This document shows positions 1 to 9,067 of a stretch of DNA of 16,686 nt, piece after piece. Where the stretch lies: NCBI GenBank assembly GCA_947302945.1, contig CAMYWZ010000004.1:1-16686 (forward strand). The letters run 5' to 3'. Numbering within the stretch: the stretch's first letter is position 1; every line of letters begins with the position of its first letter. The DNA is from an uncultured Bacillota bacterium. Its GTDB lineage: Bacteria > Bacillota > Clostridia > Peptostreptococcales > Anaerovoracaceae. The notes under the pieces are model-generated. The model did not search any database, was not told where the DNA came from, and worked only from the letters and a program-made list of their open reading frames with translations. The position numbers were made by a program, and so were the translations under genes.

Positions 1-733
1 AAGCCTCGCCGCGCTGCACTATGGCGCCTACAAGGCCGCCTTCGCTGTGCTTTAGGGCCAGCTCCACGCTCTCGGAGATACGCCCCTCCGCGCCGGGCTT
101 TACGACTATGCGGTCCACGACTATGTCTATGCTGTGCTTGAAGGTCTTGGAAAGGCTGATCTCGTCCTCGCCGAGGGTCTTTATCTGGCCGTCGACGCGC
201 ACGCGGATGAAGCCCTCGCGCTGTATGCGCTCGAGGACCTTTTCGTGCATGCCCTTCTTCTGGCGCACCACGGGCGCCAGCACGGTGACCCTTGCGCCGT
301 CCCCTTTGTCCATGATGAGGCCGGCTATCTGGTCCACGCTCTGGCTGCTGATCTCGCGGCCGCAGACCGGGCAGTGAGGCACGCCTATGCGTGCGTAGAG
401 AAGCCTGAGGTAATCGTAAACTTCCGTGACGGTGCCGACGGTTGAGCGCGGGTTCTTGGAGGTGGTCTTCTGATCTATGGAAATTGCCGGCGAGAGGCCG
501 TCTATGGAGTCCACGTCCGGCTTGTCCACCTGGCCCAGAAACTGCCTTGCGTAGGCCGAAAGGCTCTCCACGTAGCGCCTCTGCCCTTCCGCATAGATCG
601 TATCGAAAGCCAGGCTGCTCTTTCCCGACCCCGAAAGCCCGGTTATGACCACCAGCTTGTCCCTCGGTATCGTAAGATCTATATTCTTTAGATTATGGGC
701 CCTCGCCCCCTTGATGACTAAGTCTTTCTGCAT
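1..733 (-). CDS. uvrA: UvrA, excinuclease ABC subunit A (N-terminal part; runs off the window)
   Basis: UvrA is the damage-sensing ATPase of nucleotide excision repair; it loads UvrB onto damaged DNA. The first 244 codons are visible and the rest lies left of base 1. The product begins [15 protein letters not shown], the usual UvrA start. It has a Walker A motif GLSGSGKSS at residues 32-40, the [20 protein letters not shown] segment at 47-66, and CPVCG at 120-124, the first half of a zinc module. The ATG at 731-733 is preceded by AAGGGAAG (about 742-749). In many bacteria uvrA directly follows uvrB; here a DUF559 gene and two structured repeats lie between them, and the uvrA ribosome binding site is immediately beside one repeat hairpin. 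No defect is visible in the part seen. Confidence 0.97.
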   Translation of the reverse strand, partial: MQKDLVIKGARAHNLKNIDLTIPRDKLVVITGLSGSGKSSLAFDTIYAEGQRRYVESLSAYARQFLGQVDKPDVDSIDGLSPAISIDQKTTSKNPRSTVGTVTEVYDYLRLLYARIGVPHCPVCGREISSQSVDQIAGLIMDKGDGARVTVLAPVVRQKKGMHEKVLERIQREGFIRVRVDGQIKTLGEDEISLSKTFKHSIDIVVDRIVVKPGAEGRISESVELALKHSEGGLVGAIVQRGEA

Positions 734-750
734 CTTATACTTCCCTTCTG

Positions 751-795
751 CCTTCCCCTTCAGGGGAAGGTGTCTGCGTCAGCAGACGGATGAGG
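751..795. repeat. Double-hairpin palindromic repeat, left copy (inverted relative to the right copy)
   Basis: The first hairpin is CCTTCCCC (751-758), loop TTCA, GGGGAAGG (763-770). The second is GTCTGC (772-777), loop GTCA, GCAGAC (782-787). A tail GGATGAGG follows (788-795). The same layout occurs inverted at 1141-1182. The loop of the second hairpin contains the stop codon of the DUF559 gene (779-781, TGA on the minus strand), and the arm and tail encode its last residues (SSVC and neighbours). The outer edge abuts the uvrA ribosome binding site. The element resembles REP-like palindromes; I cannot see from one window whether it is dispersed in the genome. Confidence 0.85.
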
Positions 796-1135
796 CATTA
801 ATATGATTCAAAATGTCTTCACAGACACCCTCAAAGTTATTATTCACATCTGAATTGCTATATCTAAGCACTTTTATCCCTTTGTTCTCAAAAAATCTAT
901 CACGTTGAGTGTCTTTTTCTTTACCCTCTGATTGATAATGCTGCGATCCATCAAGTTCTATAGCTATATGTGCTTTTGCACAGTAAAAATCCACAATATA
1001 ATTTCCAATGACTTTTTGTCTGTTTACTGTTACAGATAAACTCTTCAAAAAATCGTACCATAGATGACGCTCTTCTTTTGTCATGTTTTTACGCAGATCT
1101 TGCGCATTTGGTGTTAACAATGGATTTCTGTTCAT
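779..1135 (-). CDS. DUF559 (Vsr-like, PD-(D/E)xK fold) endonuclease-domain protein, 118 aa
   Basis: This small protein matches the DUF559 family, which is related to the very-short-patch repair endonuclease Vsr and the restriction-endonuclease fold. Visible family features are the N-terminal [12 protein letters not shown] helix (19-30), [14 protein letters not shown] with Asp49, and IELDGSQHY with Glu60, Asp62 and His66, together the likely metal-binding site. No biochemical role is established for most members. The gene is strikingly AT-rich beside its GC-rich neighbours, which suggests transfer. It lies between two inverted double-hairpin repeats. The tail of the right repeat supplies GGATGAGG five bases before the ATG, a plausible ribosome binding site, and the left repeat supplies the final codons and the TGA. 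It sits in the same direction between uvrB and uvrA. Family call is firm; activity is inferred. Confidence 0.88.
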   Translation of the reverse strand: MNRNPLLTPNAQDLRKNMTKEERHLWYDFLKSLSVTVNRQKVIGNYIVDFYCAKAHIAIELDGSQHYQSEGKEKDTQRDRFFENKGIKVLRYSNSDVNNNFEGVCEDILNHINASSVC

Positions 1136-1140
1136 TGATA

Positions 1141-1182
1141 CCTCATCCGGCGCTTTGCGCCACCTTCCCCTGAAGGGGAAGG
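1141..1182. repeat. Double-hairpin palindromic repeat, right copy
   Basis: On the plus strand the order is tail CCTCATCC (1141-1148), hairpin GGCGC-TTT-GCGCC (1149-1161), one A, then hairpin CCTTCCCC (1163-1170), loop TGAA, GGGGAAGG (1175-1182). Read on the minus strand it matches the left copy base for base in the first hairpin and the tail, while the second hairpin has a different sequence that still pairs. On the minus strand the GAGG of the tail falls five bases upstream of the DUF559 ATG (1133-1135). Confidence 0.85.
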
Positions 1183-1201
1183 CATATATGTAACTATACT
1201 G

Positions 1202-3183
<1,982 letters not shown>

Positions 3184-3187
<4 letters not shown>

Positions 3188-3426
3188 GACAGCACCTCGT
3201 AGAGGCTTGCCGCGTCGTCCTTGCCGACGTGATCGGGGGTGGAGAGCACGCGGACCTTCATCTCGGACTTGCCGAAGGCGATGGTGATCTCGTCCCCCGG
3301 CTTTACGTCCTTGCCGGGCTTTGCCTCCTTGCCGTTGACGAATATCCTTGCGTCCTCGCAGGCATCGTGCGCCACGCTGCGCCTCTTGATAAGGCGCGAA
3401 ACCTTAAGGTATTTATCGACTCTCAT
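3184..3426 (-). CDS. rqcP: RNA-binding S4 domain protein, RqcP (YabO/Hsp15-like)
   Basis: The 80-residue product is a single S4 domain: [23 protein letters not shown], then the [19 protein letters not shown] segment typical of YabO. It closely resembles Bacillus RqcP, which works with RqcH on stalled 50S subunits to add C-terminal alanine tails to nascent chains in ribosome-associated quality control. The conserved basic residues near Arg2 and 14-KRR-16 are present. The gene overlaps uvrB by four bases. A promoter lies immediately upstream and there is no Shine-Dalgarno sequence before the ATG, so the message may be leaderless. The Hsp15/RqcP family call is strong; the RqcP role is by homology. 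Confidence 0.9.
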
Positions 3427-3435
3427 AATATATTG

Positions 3436-3464
3436 ATTGTATCACAAAACGCGCCCGTTTACAA
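3436..3464 (-). promoter_or_regulatory. Extended -10 promoter for the S4 gene-uvrB transcript
   Basis: On the minus strand, -35 TTGTAA (3459-3464), a 17-base spacer and -10 TACAAT (3436-3441) with a TG one base before it (extended -10). Only nine bases separate the -10 box from the ATG at 3426, so transcription would begin about two or three bases before the start codon. The -35 overlaps the terminator hairpin of the upstream operon. Confidence 0.55.
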
Positions 3465-3472
3465 CGGACGCG
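3446..3472 (-). terminator. Intrinsic terminator of the ECF transporter operon
   Basis: Read on the minus strand, arm CGCGTCCGTT (3472-3463), loop GTA, arm AACGGGCGCG (3459-3450), giving a ten-base-pair stem with one G-T wobble, then TTTTGTGAT. It begins about 20 bases after the stop of the S component gene. The T tract is short, so termination may be partial and allow read-through into the S4 gene and uvrB. Confidence 0.6.
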
Positions 3473-3491
3473 AACAATTGTTTTATAATTT

Positions 3492-4190
3492 TCATACTCC
3501 GTATTTGAGTTTGACGCGCTGGAGCTTTTCGCCGAACGGGCGGCCGAGGACAAGAAGGAAGACGACGTTGGAGACTGCGTATCCTATGGTATAGGGAATC
3601 GCGGTCCCGAGGGCTGCCGCGTAGAGCTGCCAGCTGAAGCCCTCGCCGTACCAGAGGACTGTCCAGATGTCCATGATCATGGAGTACGCCACGCCGGCAA
3701 GCGCGCCGTAGACCGCCAGCGCCACCCTGCTCTTCCTGAGCGGCTTTCCCAGGTAGCCCGCGACGAGGCCTATCATGCCCCAGGCGAACATCTGGAAAGG
3801 AGTCCACGGACCCTGCCCGAACTGGAAGTTGGAGATGACCGCCGTTAGCGACCCTACCAAAAAGCCGGACTCGGGTCCTATCCATATGGCTGTGATTATG
3901 ACTATGGAAGTGATAGGCTTGAAGGCCGGTATCATCGAAAAGACCGCCCGTCCGATGACGGAAAGCGCTGTCATGACCGCGATTATAACCATCCTGCGGG
4001 TGCCCACGACCTTTTTGTCGAAGCTGGCGTAAAACAGCAGCATGGCGAAGATCAGGCAGACGACCGTGATCCACGCGTACGAGTTGTCAGGGAACACGAA
4101 GACCCCCGCTGCCACCGCGAGCGGAAACAGCAGGAAGGGCACCGCGACCCTTATCGTCTTCCTTAAGTTTTCGTTCTTTATCCTGATCAT
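3492..4190 (-). CDS. ECF transporter S component (substrate-binding membrane subunit), probably corrinoid
   Basis: S components bind the vitamin substrate within the membrane and are driven by the EcfT/EcfA module. The 232-residue product is very hydrophobic, with membrane segments near 14-33, 38-55, 66-85, 93-118, 132-150, 155-180 and 190-215. It carries the RRMVIIAVMTALSVIGR stretch (65-81) and GPWTPFQMFAWGMIGLVAG (127-145) typical of ECF S components. The ATG overlaps the ATPase stop as ATGA, with the fused ATPase and EcfT directly upstream, so this is a dedicated (group I) ECF system. Specificity cannot be read from the sequence; the cobalamin riboswitch on the operon suggests cobalamin or another corrinoid, as for CbrT-type systems. 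Confidence 0.88.
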   Translation of the reverse strand: MIRIKNENLRKTIRVAVPFLLFPLAVAAGVFVFPDNSYAWITVVCLIFAMLLFYASFDKKVVGTRRMVIIAVMTALSVIGRAVFSMIPAFKPITSIVIITAIWIGPESGFLVGSLTAVISNFQFGQGPWTPFQMFAWGMIGLVAGYLGKPLRKSRVALAVYGALAGVAYSMIMDIWTVLWYGEGFSWQLYAAALGTAIPYTIGYAVSNVVFLLVLGRPFGEKLQRVKLKYGV

Positions 4191-5806
4191 CCCTGCAGTC
4201 TGAGCGCCTGAATGGCGTCCTCGTGGGTTATGCAGCCGTGGAACCAGCCTCTGGTGAGGCGGTTGACCGCGGTGGTGTAGAAGTTGTTCTCGGAGAAGAA
4301 TTCCCTGGGTGCTCCTGTGGACGTGACCTCGCCCCTGAAGAACATGGCGCAGCGGTCCGCGGCCATGGCCGCGAATTCAACGTCATGCGTTACTATGACT
4401 ATGGTCATGCCGCCGTCCCTGAGCTTTTTGAGTATGCCAACGATGCGGGCGGCCGCGCTGGCGTCGATGCCCTTGGTCGGCTCGTCCAGCAGCAGGAGCC
4501 TTGGCTTGGTGGCAAGCACCTTCGCCAGCGCCACGAGCTGCTGCTCGCCGCCGGAAAGATCGTAGGGGTGCTTGTCCATGAGACTCTCGATGTCATAGGG
4601 CAGGTCCTTTGCCGCCTCCCCCGCGTCCGCAAGCTCCTCGCGGACGGTATTGCGCAGGAAGATGGTCTGAACGTCCTGCGGCAGCATCGTAAGGCAGTTC
4701 CTGTAGAGCTCCTGATTCCTGTATTCTTTAATGTCTTTTCCGAAGATGCGGACTTTGCCGCTGTAGGGCTTGTTGAGCCCTGCGACTGCGCCCAGACAGG
4801 TGGTCTTGCCGCTGCCGTTGCCGCCCAGGATGCAGAAGAGCTCGCCCTCGTGCACAGCCAGCTTGGTGCCGCGCAGCACGTCGTGGCCGTTCCGTCCGTA
4901 GCGGAACCAGACGTCGTCCATCTCCAATGCAAGCGGCGCGCTGCTCTCGGAGGACGGATCGAAGACCGGCTGTTTTTCGCAGCCGAAACCGCCTATCCAC
5001 TGCCTGCCTTCGCTTATTGTCAGAGGACACTCGCCCCTGCCGTCCATGGCGGAAAAGAGCCTGACGGTGCTGGGCATGGCCATCAGCAGATCCTGCCTTT
5101 CGCGGAGCCTTGCGCATACCTCGCGCGGTTTTCCGTAGTGCAGCAGCCTGCCGCCCCTGTCCATGATCAGCAGCCTGTTTGCCGCCGGGACCACCTCCTG
5201 GAGCCTGTGCTCCACGATGATCACCGTAAGTCCCATGTCGCTGTTGAGTTTCTGCACAGTGGTCAGAAAGTCCGACGCGGCTATGGGGTCCAGCTGGCTG
5301 GTGGGCTCGTCCAGTATCAGTATCCTGGGCTGCATCACCATGATCGAAGCCAGGTTCAGAAGCTGCTTCTGGCCGCCGGAAAGGTCCGCGACATCCATCT
5401 CGAACCAGTTTTCTATGTCGAAATAGCTGGCTATCTCCGATACTCTGCGCCTGATGACGTCCTGGGGATACCCCATGTTCTCAAGGCCGAAGGCCAGCTC
5501 GTGCCATACTTTGTCTGTTACTATCTGATGCTCCGGGCGCTGCATGACGAAGCCTATGGAGGCCGCCGCCGTCTTAGCGTCTATCTGACCAATGGGCACT
5601 CCGTCCAGAAGCACCTGCCCCGAAAGCTCGCCCGCAGGCGTGAGCTCCTTCTTCAGCATGCGGAGAAGCGTCGATTTGCCGCAGCCTGTCGGCCCGGAGA
5701 CCGCGACCAGATCCCCTTCCTCCACGCCGAAGCTGACGCCCTTTAAGGCGTCTTCAGTACCAAGCGTGTACCGAAAGCTCAGATCTCTGACTGTAAGGAT
5801 CTCCAC
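4187..5806 (-). CDS. ECF transporter ATPase with two fused ABC domains (EcfA-EcfA')
   Basis: This cytoplasmic subunit powers the ECF importer. One 539-residue chain holds both ATPases. Domain 1 has Walker A GPTGCGKS at 38-45, signature LSGGQ at 142-146 and Walker B ILILDEPT at 162-169. Domain 2 has GGNGSGKTT at 328-336, LSGGE at 417-421 and LLLLDEPT at 437-444. The chosen start is GTG (5804-5806), with AAAGGAGG eight bases upstream. A longer in-frame extension to 6013 exists but only mirrors the EcfT gene in another frame and has no ABC homology. The gene overlaps ecfT by 28 bases at its start and the S component gene by four bases at its end. No catalytic defect is seen. Confidence 0.93.
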   Translation of the reverse strand: MEILTVRDLSFRYTLGTEDALKGVSFGVEEGDLVAVSGPTGCGKSTLLRMLKKELTPAGELSGQVLLDGVPIGQIDAKTAAASIGFVMQRPEHQIVTDKVWHELAFGLENMGYPQDVIRRRVSEIASYFDIENWFEMDVADLSGGQKQLLNLASIMVMQPRILILDEPTSQLDPIAASDFLTTVQKLNSDMGLTVIIVEHRLQEVVPAANRLLIMDRGGRLLHYGKPREVCARLRERQDLLMAMPSTVRLFSAMDGRGECPLTISEGRQWIGGFGCEKQPVFDPSSESSAPLALEMDDVWFRYGRNGHDVLRGTKLAVHEGELFCILGGNGSGKTTCLGAVAGLNKPYSGKVRIFGKDIKEYRNQELYRNCLTMLPQDVQTIFLRNTVREELADAGEAAKDLPYDIESLMDKHPYDLSGGEQQLVALAKVLATKPRLLLLDEPTKGIDASAAARIVGILKKLRDGGMTIVIVTHDVEFAAMAADRCAMFFRGEVTSTGAPREFFSENNFYTTAVNRLTRGWFHGCITHEDAIQALRLQG

Positions 5807-6657
5807 CTTGCTTCCTCCTTTAACTGAAGATATACGGGTATAGCTCCGAGAAGTGCGTAAGCCGCGTAGCAGACAACGGCTGCCGGCGATGCTCCCGGAG
5901 TTACTATCTGAGGATACCACACGTAGGCCAGTTTCCCGAGGCCTATGGCAAGGACTGCCGCCAGCCCGAGGACCGCCGTGGCAGCCATCAGAGCCTTGTC
6001 GCTCTTCTGCCATCCGAATATCGAGAAGCGGCTGCGCCTTCCGACGCCGTAGCCGCGCGCCGTCATGCTGTCCGCGGTTATGATGCCGTTCTCAAGAGCC
6101 CAGGAGACCATCACTGACATTATCCTCATGCCTCCCCGGATCTTGTCGATCGCGTTGTCTTCCTTGTAAAGCCCGGTCACCTGCTGCGCCTGGCGTATCT
6201 TCTTTATCTGCTGCCCGTAGAGCGGTATGTACCTGAGCGCCATGGACAGTATCAGCGCTATTTTAGGCGACACGCTGCCGAAGACGTAGAGCAGCTTGTC
6301 TGTGGTCATGATGCTGTTGAAGCTGGAGAACCACACCACCGTGGAGCATATGATCAGCCCTATCGTAAGGCCGTAGCGCAGAGCCTCGAGCGTTACCGGG
6401 TTGTCGTTGAGGATGAACAGCACCGTGACGCCCTTGTGCACGAAGAGCGGATTGACTATCATGCTGATGACCGGGAATACGGCAAAAGGCAGCAGTTTTT
6501 TGAGCGCGCCAGCCCCATCCTTGGCCATGCGGAACGCAATGCCGAAAAACAGCGATATGCACACCAGCACGGGGTTGGTGCAGAACATCACCGGCACTAT
6601 CACGAAGAGGTAATAGATGAATACCGCTATTGGATTGTGGTCCTTGAAACTCTTCAA
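5779..6657 (-). CDS. EcfT-family transmembrane coupling subunit (CbiQ-like)
   Basis: EcfT links the S component to the ATPases in the membrane. The 292-residue product has membrane segments near 10-45, 52-82, 95-112, 125-146, and two more after 220. The cytoplasmic coupling region includes SMALRYIPLYG (138-148) and SMTARGYG (197-204), the conserved ARG-containing coupling motif. The start is TTG (6655-6657), one base after the TAA of the preceding gene, with GGAAAG just upstream as a possible ribosome binding site; no in-frame ATG lies nearby. A TTG start and this spacing imply coupling to translation of the upstream gene. The 3' end contains the ribosome binding site of the ATPase gene. Confidence 0.92.
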   Translation of the reverse strand: MKSFKDHNPIAVFIYYLFVIVPVMFCTNPVLVCISLFFGIAFRMAKDGAGALKKLLPFAVFPVISMIVNPLFVHKGVTVLFILNDNPVTLEALRYGLTIGLIICSTVVWFSSFNSIMTTDKLLYVFGSVSPKIALILSMALRYIPLYGQQIKKIRQAQQVTGLYKEDNAIDKIRGGMRIMSVMVSWALENGIITADSMTARGYGVGRRSRFSIFGWQKSDKALMAATAVLGLAAVLAIGLGKLAYVWYPQIVTPGASPAAVVCYAAYALLGAIPVYLQLKEEARWRSLQSEI

Positions 6658-6658
6658 T

Positions 6659-8278
6659 TTACTTTCCGTTGTACTCGTTGCCTATGTCTTTGCCGAGGTC
6701 CGTGGTGTACAGCCACTCCACGAAGTCCCCCTCGGAAAGCACGTACTCGTCCGCGTTGACGCTTGCGAATTCCCCGTTGACTCTGTACATCCAGCCGGAC
6801 AGATCCCCATAATCAAGCTCGTAGATGTTTGCTATGCCGGCTATGTAGCCGCCGCGGTTCTCTATCTGTATGGAATTCTTCCTGACCGCGGAGATCAGCT
6901 GGTCCAGAGCGGTCTGCCCCTTGCTGACAACGATCTCCGTCCTTGCCAGAACTATGCCGTCAGCCGGAATGTGAGCCGCCTTGCCGGCGACCGTAGCCGC
7001 GCTTATGTATATCTCGGTCTTTATGGGGTCGGTGATCGCTCCTCCGCTCCCGTAGTAGTCCGAGGGTCTTTCGATGTTTATGAACCTTATGCCCGCCGCA
7101 GCCACAGCCGCGACGATCAGCACGAACGCGTAGGATTTCCAGCTGCGCTTTTTAAGAAGCAGCAGGATGATGCATGCGATGACAGCCGCCGCTGCCGTGA
7201 TGCCGTAGAGCCAGGGCTTCAGGCTCCTGGCCTGCCCGCCCTGATTTACGGGATCAGTCCCCGGATCGTCCGGATCTGCCGGATCCGTCTGGCCGCCGGA
7301 GGGCTGCTTTACAGGCCTTTCCGCGTGAGGCTCGGAGAAGCTTCCGAACACGTACAGGCTGCCCTTCCCTTTGAGCATCATGTCGAAGCTCACCAGAGAA
7401 TACAGCGTCTGGACCGTGGCGGAGCTGTTGGCAGCCGTCCCGACCGTGTGAGCGTACTGCCCCGGAGCGGTTTTAAAGCTGTCGAGTATGTCAAGTATGG
7501 TCTTCCCGCCCTTGATGAAGCGCGCGTCCCCGCGGCAGTCTATGCTGAGGCTGCTGAGGGCAACCAAAACCTGGGCCGTGCTCTCGGCGTTTTCATCTCC
7601 GAAGGACGCGAAGTATCCGCTGTCTTTCTGGCGCAGGGACAGAAGCTCCACGCCTTTGTCGGCCGCGGCCTTCACCTTTTCCTGCGAATAATACGGGGCA
7701 AGCGTCTGAAGCGCCATGGCGGTGACGTCCACGTCGCCGTTGTCGCCCATGACGGCCCAGCCGCCGTCGGGAAGCTGGAGGGCCAGGATCTCGTCTATGA
7801 CGCTTTCCGCCGTGTGCGAACTGCTCTTCGCCCCGTTGCTTAAAACGTGCAGGCCGTATATCCAGGTCATGATGCCGCCTGCGCCTGTGGCTTCTTCCGC
7901 CGCCTTGTCTATGTAGCTGCTCTTGCTGCCGAGCGCCTGAAGTATGAGTGCCGCCTTGAGCCTTGTCGAAGCGCTTTTTTCGCTTATGGTCGGAGCGTAC
8001 TTTTCGTAGGCGGCGCGGTATTCGGAGAAATCCAGCTCCCCCGGATATTGCTGCCGCAGGCTCAGAATGAACCATTCCTCGTTCGAGCCGGCGTGGTCCG
8101 CGTAGTACCAGACCAGCTCCTGAAGATCCTTTGCCCCTGCGCTTTCCATGCAGGCGGCAAAGATGTCTTCGATCAGCGTTTCAGGGCTTTCATCCGCAGC
8201 AAAACAATGTCCCGGGAAAACCAGGGACATTGTTAATGCCAATAATACGATTATTGCTTTTTTCAGCGTTTTGATCAC
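6659..8278 (-). CDS. Intrinsic-factor-like membrane protein: alpha/alpha-barrel (prenyltransferase/squalene-oxidase repeat) domain, TM hairpin, DUF4430 domain
   Basis: This 539-residue protein starts with a signal peptide (LKKAIIVLLALTMSLVFPG, probable cleavage after CFA at 25-27). Residues about 40-305 form helical repeats of the prenyltransferase/squalene-oxidase type, for example LQLPDGGWAVMGDNGDVDVT (167-186) and SGYFASFGDENAESTAQVLV (220-239). An Asp/Pro-rich linker (328-349) leads to two membrane segments (about 356-376 and 382-400) joined by the basic loop KKRSWK. DUF4430, the transcobalamin C-terminal-like domain, occupies about 421-527 with SGWMYRVNGEF at 494-504. Both soluble domains should face outward. 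The same alpha plus beta pair makes up intrinsic factor and transcobalamin. The start is GTG, overlapping the upstream TGA as GTGA. Corrinoid binding is inferred from architecture and the riboswitch. Confidence 0.9.
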   Translation of the reverse strand: MIKTLKKAIIVLLALTMSLVFPGHCFAADESPETLIEDIFAACMESAGAKDLQELVWYYADHAGSNEEWFILSLRQQYPGELDFSEYRAAYEKYAPTISEKSASTRLKAALILQALGSKSSYIDKAAEEATGAGGIMTWIYGLHVLSNGAKSSSHTAESVIDEILALQLPDGGWAVMGDNGDVDVTAMALQTLAPYYSQEKVKAAADKGVELLSLRQKDSGYFASFGDENAESTAQVLVALSSLSIDCRGDARFIKGGKTILDILDSFKTAPGQYAHTVGTAANSSATVQTLYSLVSFDMMLKGKGSLYVFGSFSEPHAERPVKQPSGGQTDPADPDDPGTDPVNQGGQARSLKPWLYGITAAAAVIACIILLLLKKRSWKSYAFVLIVAAVAAAGIRFINIERPSDYYGSGGAITDPIKTEIYISAATVAGKAAHIPADGIVLARTEIVVSKGQTALDQLISAVRKNSIQIENRGGYIAGIANIYELDYGDLSGWMYRVNGEFASVNADEYVLSEGDFVEWLYTTDLGKDIGNEYNGK

Positions 8279-8985
8279 TTCTTGACGGTGATCTTCTGAG
8301 CGGAGACGGTATAGATGGCGTCGGTGTCGATGGCTACTATCCTGTAGATACCGTTCTTAAGAGTGATGGTGGCATTGCCGTCCTCACCTGTGGTAACACC
8401 GCTGTCAACGAGGTTGCCCTTGCTGTTGATGTAGCAGATCTTCGCTCCCTTAAGCGGCTGGAGCTTGGCGTTCCAGTTGGCATCGAAGCCCATGTACTGC
8501 ACGTTTACGTTGACCTTGTCGGCAGCTGCTTCCGCGTTAAGTATGATGTACACGTCGGAGAAGTTCTTTGCGTCCTTGTAGACAAAGACGTCTACTCTGT
8601 CGCCGGCCTTGACGGGATCGGTAAGGCCCATGGACATTGCGCCATTGACGTAGTAGCCGTAAGAACCGCCGTTCTCGATGCCCCAGAGCTTGGTGATCGA
8701 GTCGCCCCACTCTGTCTTGGCGGTCGTGAATCCGGCTTCGCCGTCAGCAAACCAGTTGGCGTGCACGGCTTTGATGACTTCGCCTACGGTGGTGCCCTCG
8801 GCGGGGATCTCCAGAGCCTTTGCGGCTATGAAGCTTCCGTCCTTAGCCTTGCCGAGCTCTGCTTCTACGGTAAGGGTGACGTAAGCTGCGTTTGCGGGGT
8901 CAGTATCCTTGACGCCGCATCCTGCGAGCACGAGGACCATGGCAAGGACCATGACCAGGCTCACGAGTCTGAAACTCTTTTTCAT
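8275..8985 (-). CDS. DUF4430 lipoprotein, putative corrinoid-binding surface protein
   Basis: The first gene of the riboswitch-controlled operon encodes a 236-residue lipoprotein. It has a basic N-terminus, a hydrophobic stretch and lipobox VLAGC with Cys23 for lipid attachment. Residues about 36-137 fit DUF4430, the domain related to the C-terminal half of transcobalamin and intrinsic factor (TTVGEVIKAV 65-74, GGSYGYYVNGAMSMGL 106-121, GDRVDVFVY 128-136). Residues about 140-236 look like a beta-sandwich carboxypeptidase-regulatory-like or Ig-like module (VTTGEDGNATITLKNGIYRI, 197-216). I chose the ATG at 8983-8985 because GGAGG lies five bases upstream and the signal peptide begins there; the in-frame upstream codons to 9051 lie in the riboswitch terminator. 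Ligand binding is not proven. Confidence 0.9.
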   Translation of the reverse strand: MKKSFRLVSLVMVLAMVLVLAGCGVKDTDPANAAYVTLTVEAELGKAKDGSFIAAKALEIPAEGTTVGEVIKAVHANWFADGEAGFTTAKTEWGDSITKLWGIENGGSYGYYVNGAMSMGLTDPVKAGDRVDVFVYKDAKNFSDVYIILNAEAAADKVNVNVQYMGFDANWNAKLQPLKGAKICYINSKGNLVDSGVTTGEDGNATITLKNGIYRIVAIDTDAIYTVSAQKITVKK

Positions 8986-8998
8986 ACTATCCTCCATG

Positions 8999-9034
8999 AA
9001 AGAAATAACGGCCACTGCAGCTGCAGCGGCCGTT
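8999..9034 (-). terminator. Riboswitch expression-platform terminator hairpin
   Basis: On the minus strand, AACGGCCGCTGCAG (9034-9021) is followed directly by CTGCAGTGGCCGTT (9020-9007), a 14-base inverted repeat with one G-T wobble (the centre must form the loop), then ATTTCTTT. It lies between the cobalamin aptamer and the GGAGG of the lipoprotein gene, where a ligand-controlled terminator would be expected. Confidence 0.65.
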
Positions 9035-9067
9035 TTCCTCTGTGCATACAATGATCCGATCGTCTTG

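Noticed and set aside
751-1182. Reading the two palindromes as a CRISPR array or as ordinary terminators
   Set aside because: There are only two copies, inverted, with a gene between; T tracts are absent, so neither a CRISPR array nor typical intrinsic terminators fit.
4223-5746. Long plus-strand frame opposite the fused ECF ATPase
   Set aside because: A shadow of the ABC coding sequence on the other strand, without domain similarity.
5807-6013. N-terminal extension of the fused ECF ATPase
   Set aside because: It lies wholly within ecfT in another frame and has no ABC similarity; the GTG at 5804-5806 has an excellent AAAGGAGG.
6617-7843. Plus-strand frame opposite the intrinsic-factor-like gene
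   Set aside because: Antisense shadow; the minus-strand protein has a signal peptide, conserved repeats and DUF4430.
8986-9051. Upstream extension of the DUF4430 lipoprotein (MYAQRKTAAAAAV...)
   Set aside because: It translates the riboswitch terminator hairpin; the internal ATG has GGAGG and starts a proper lipoprotein signal.
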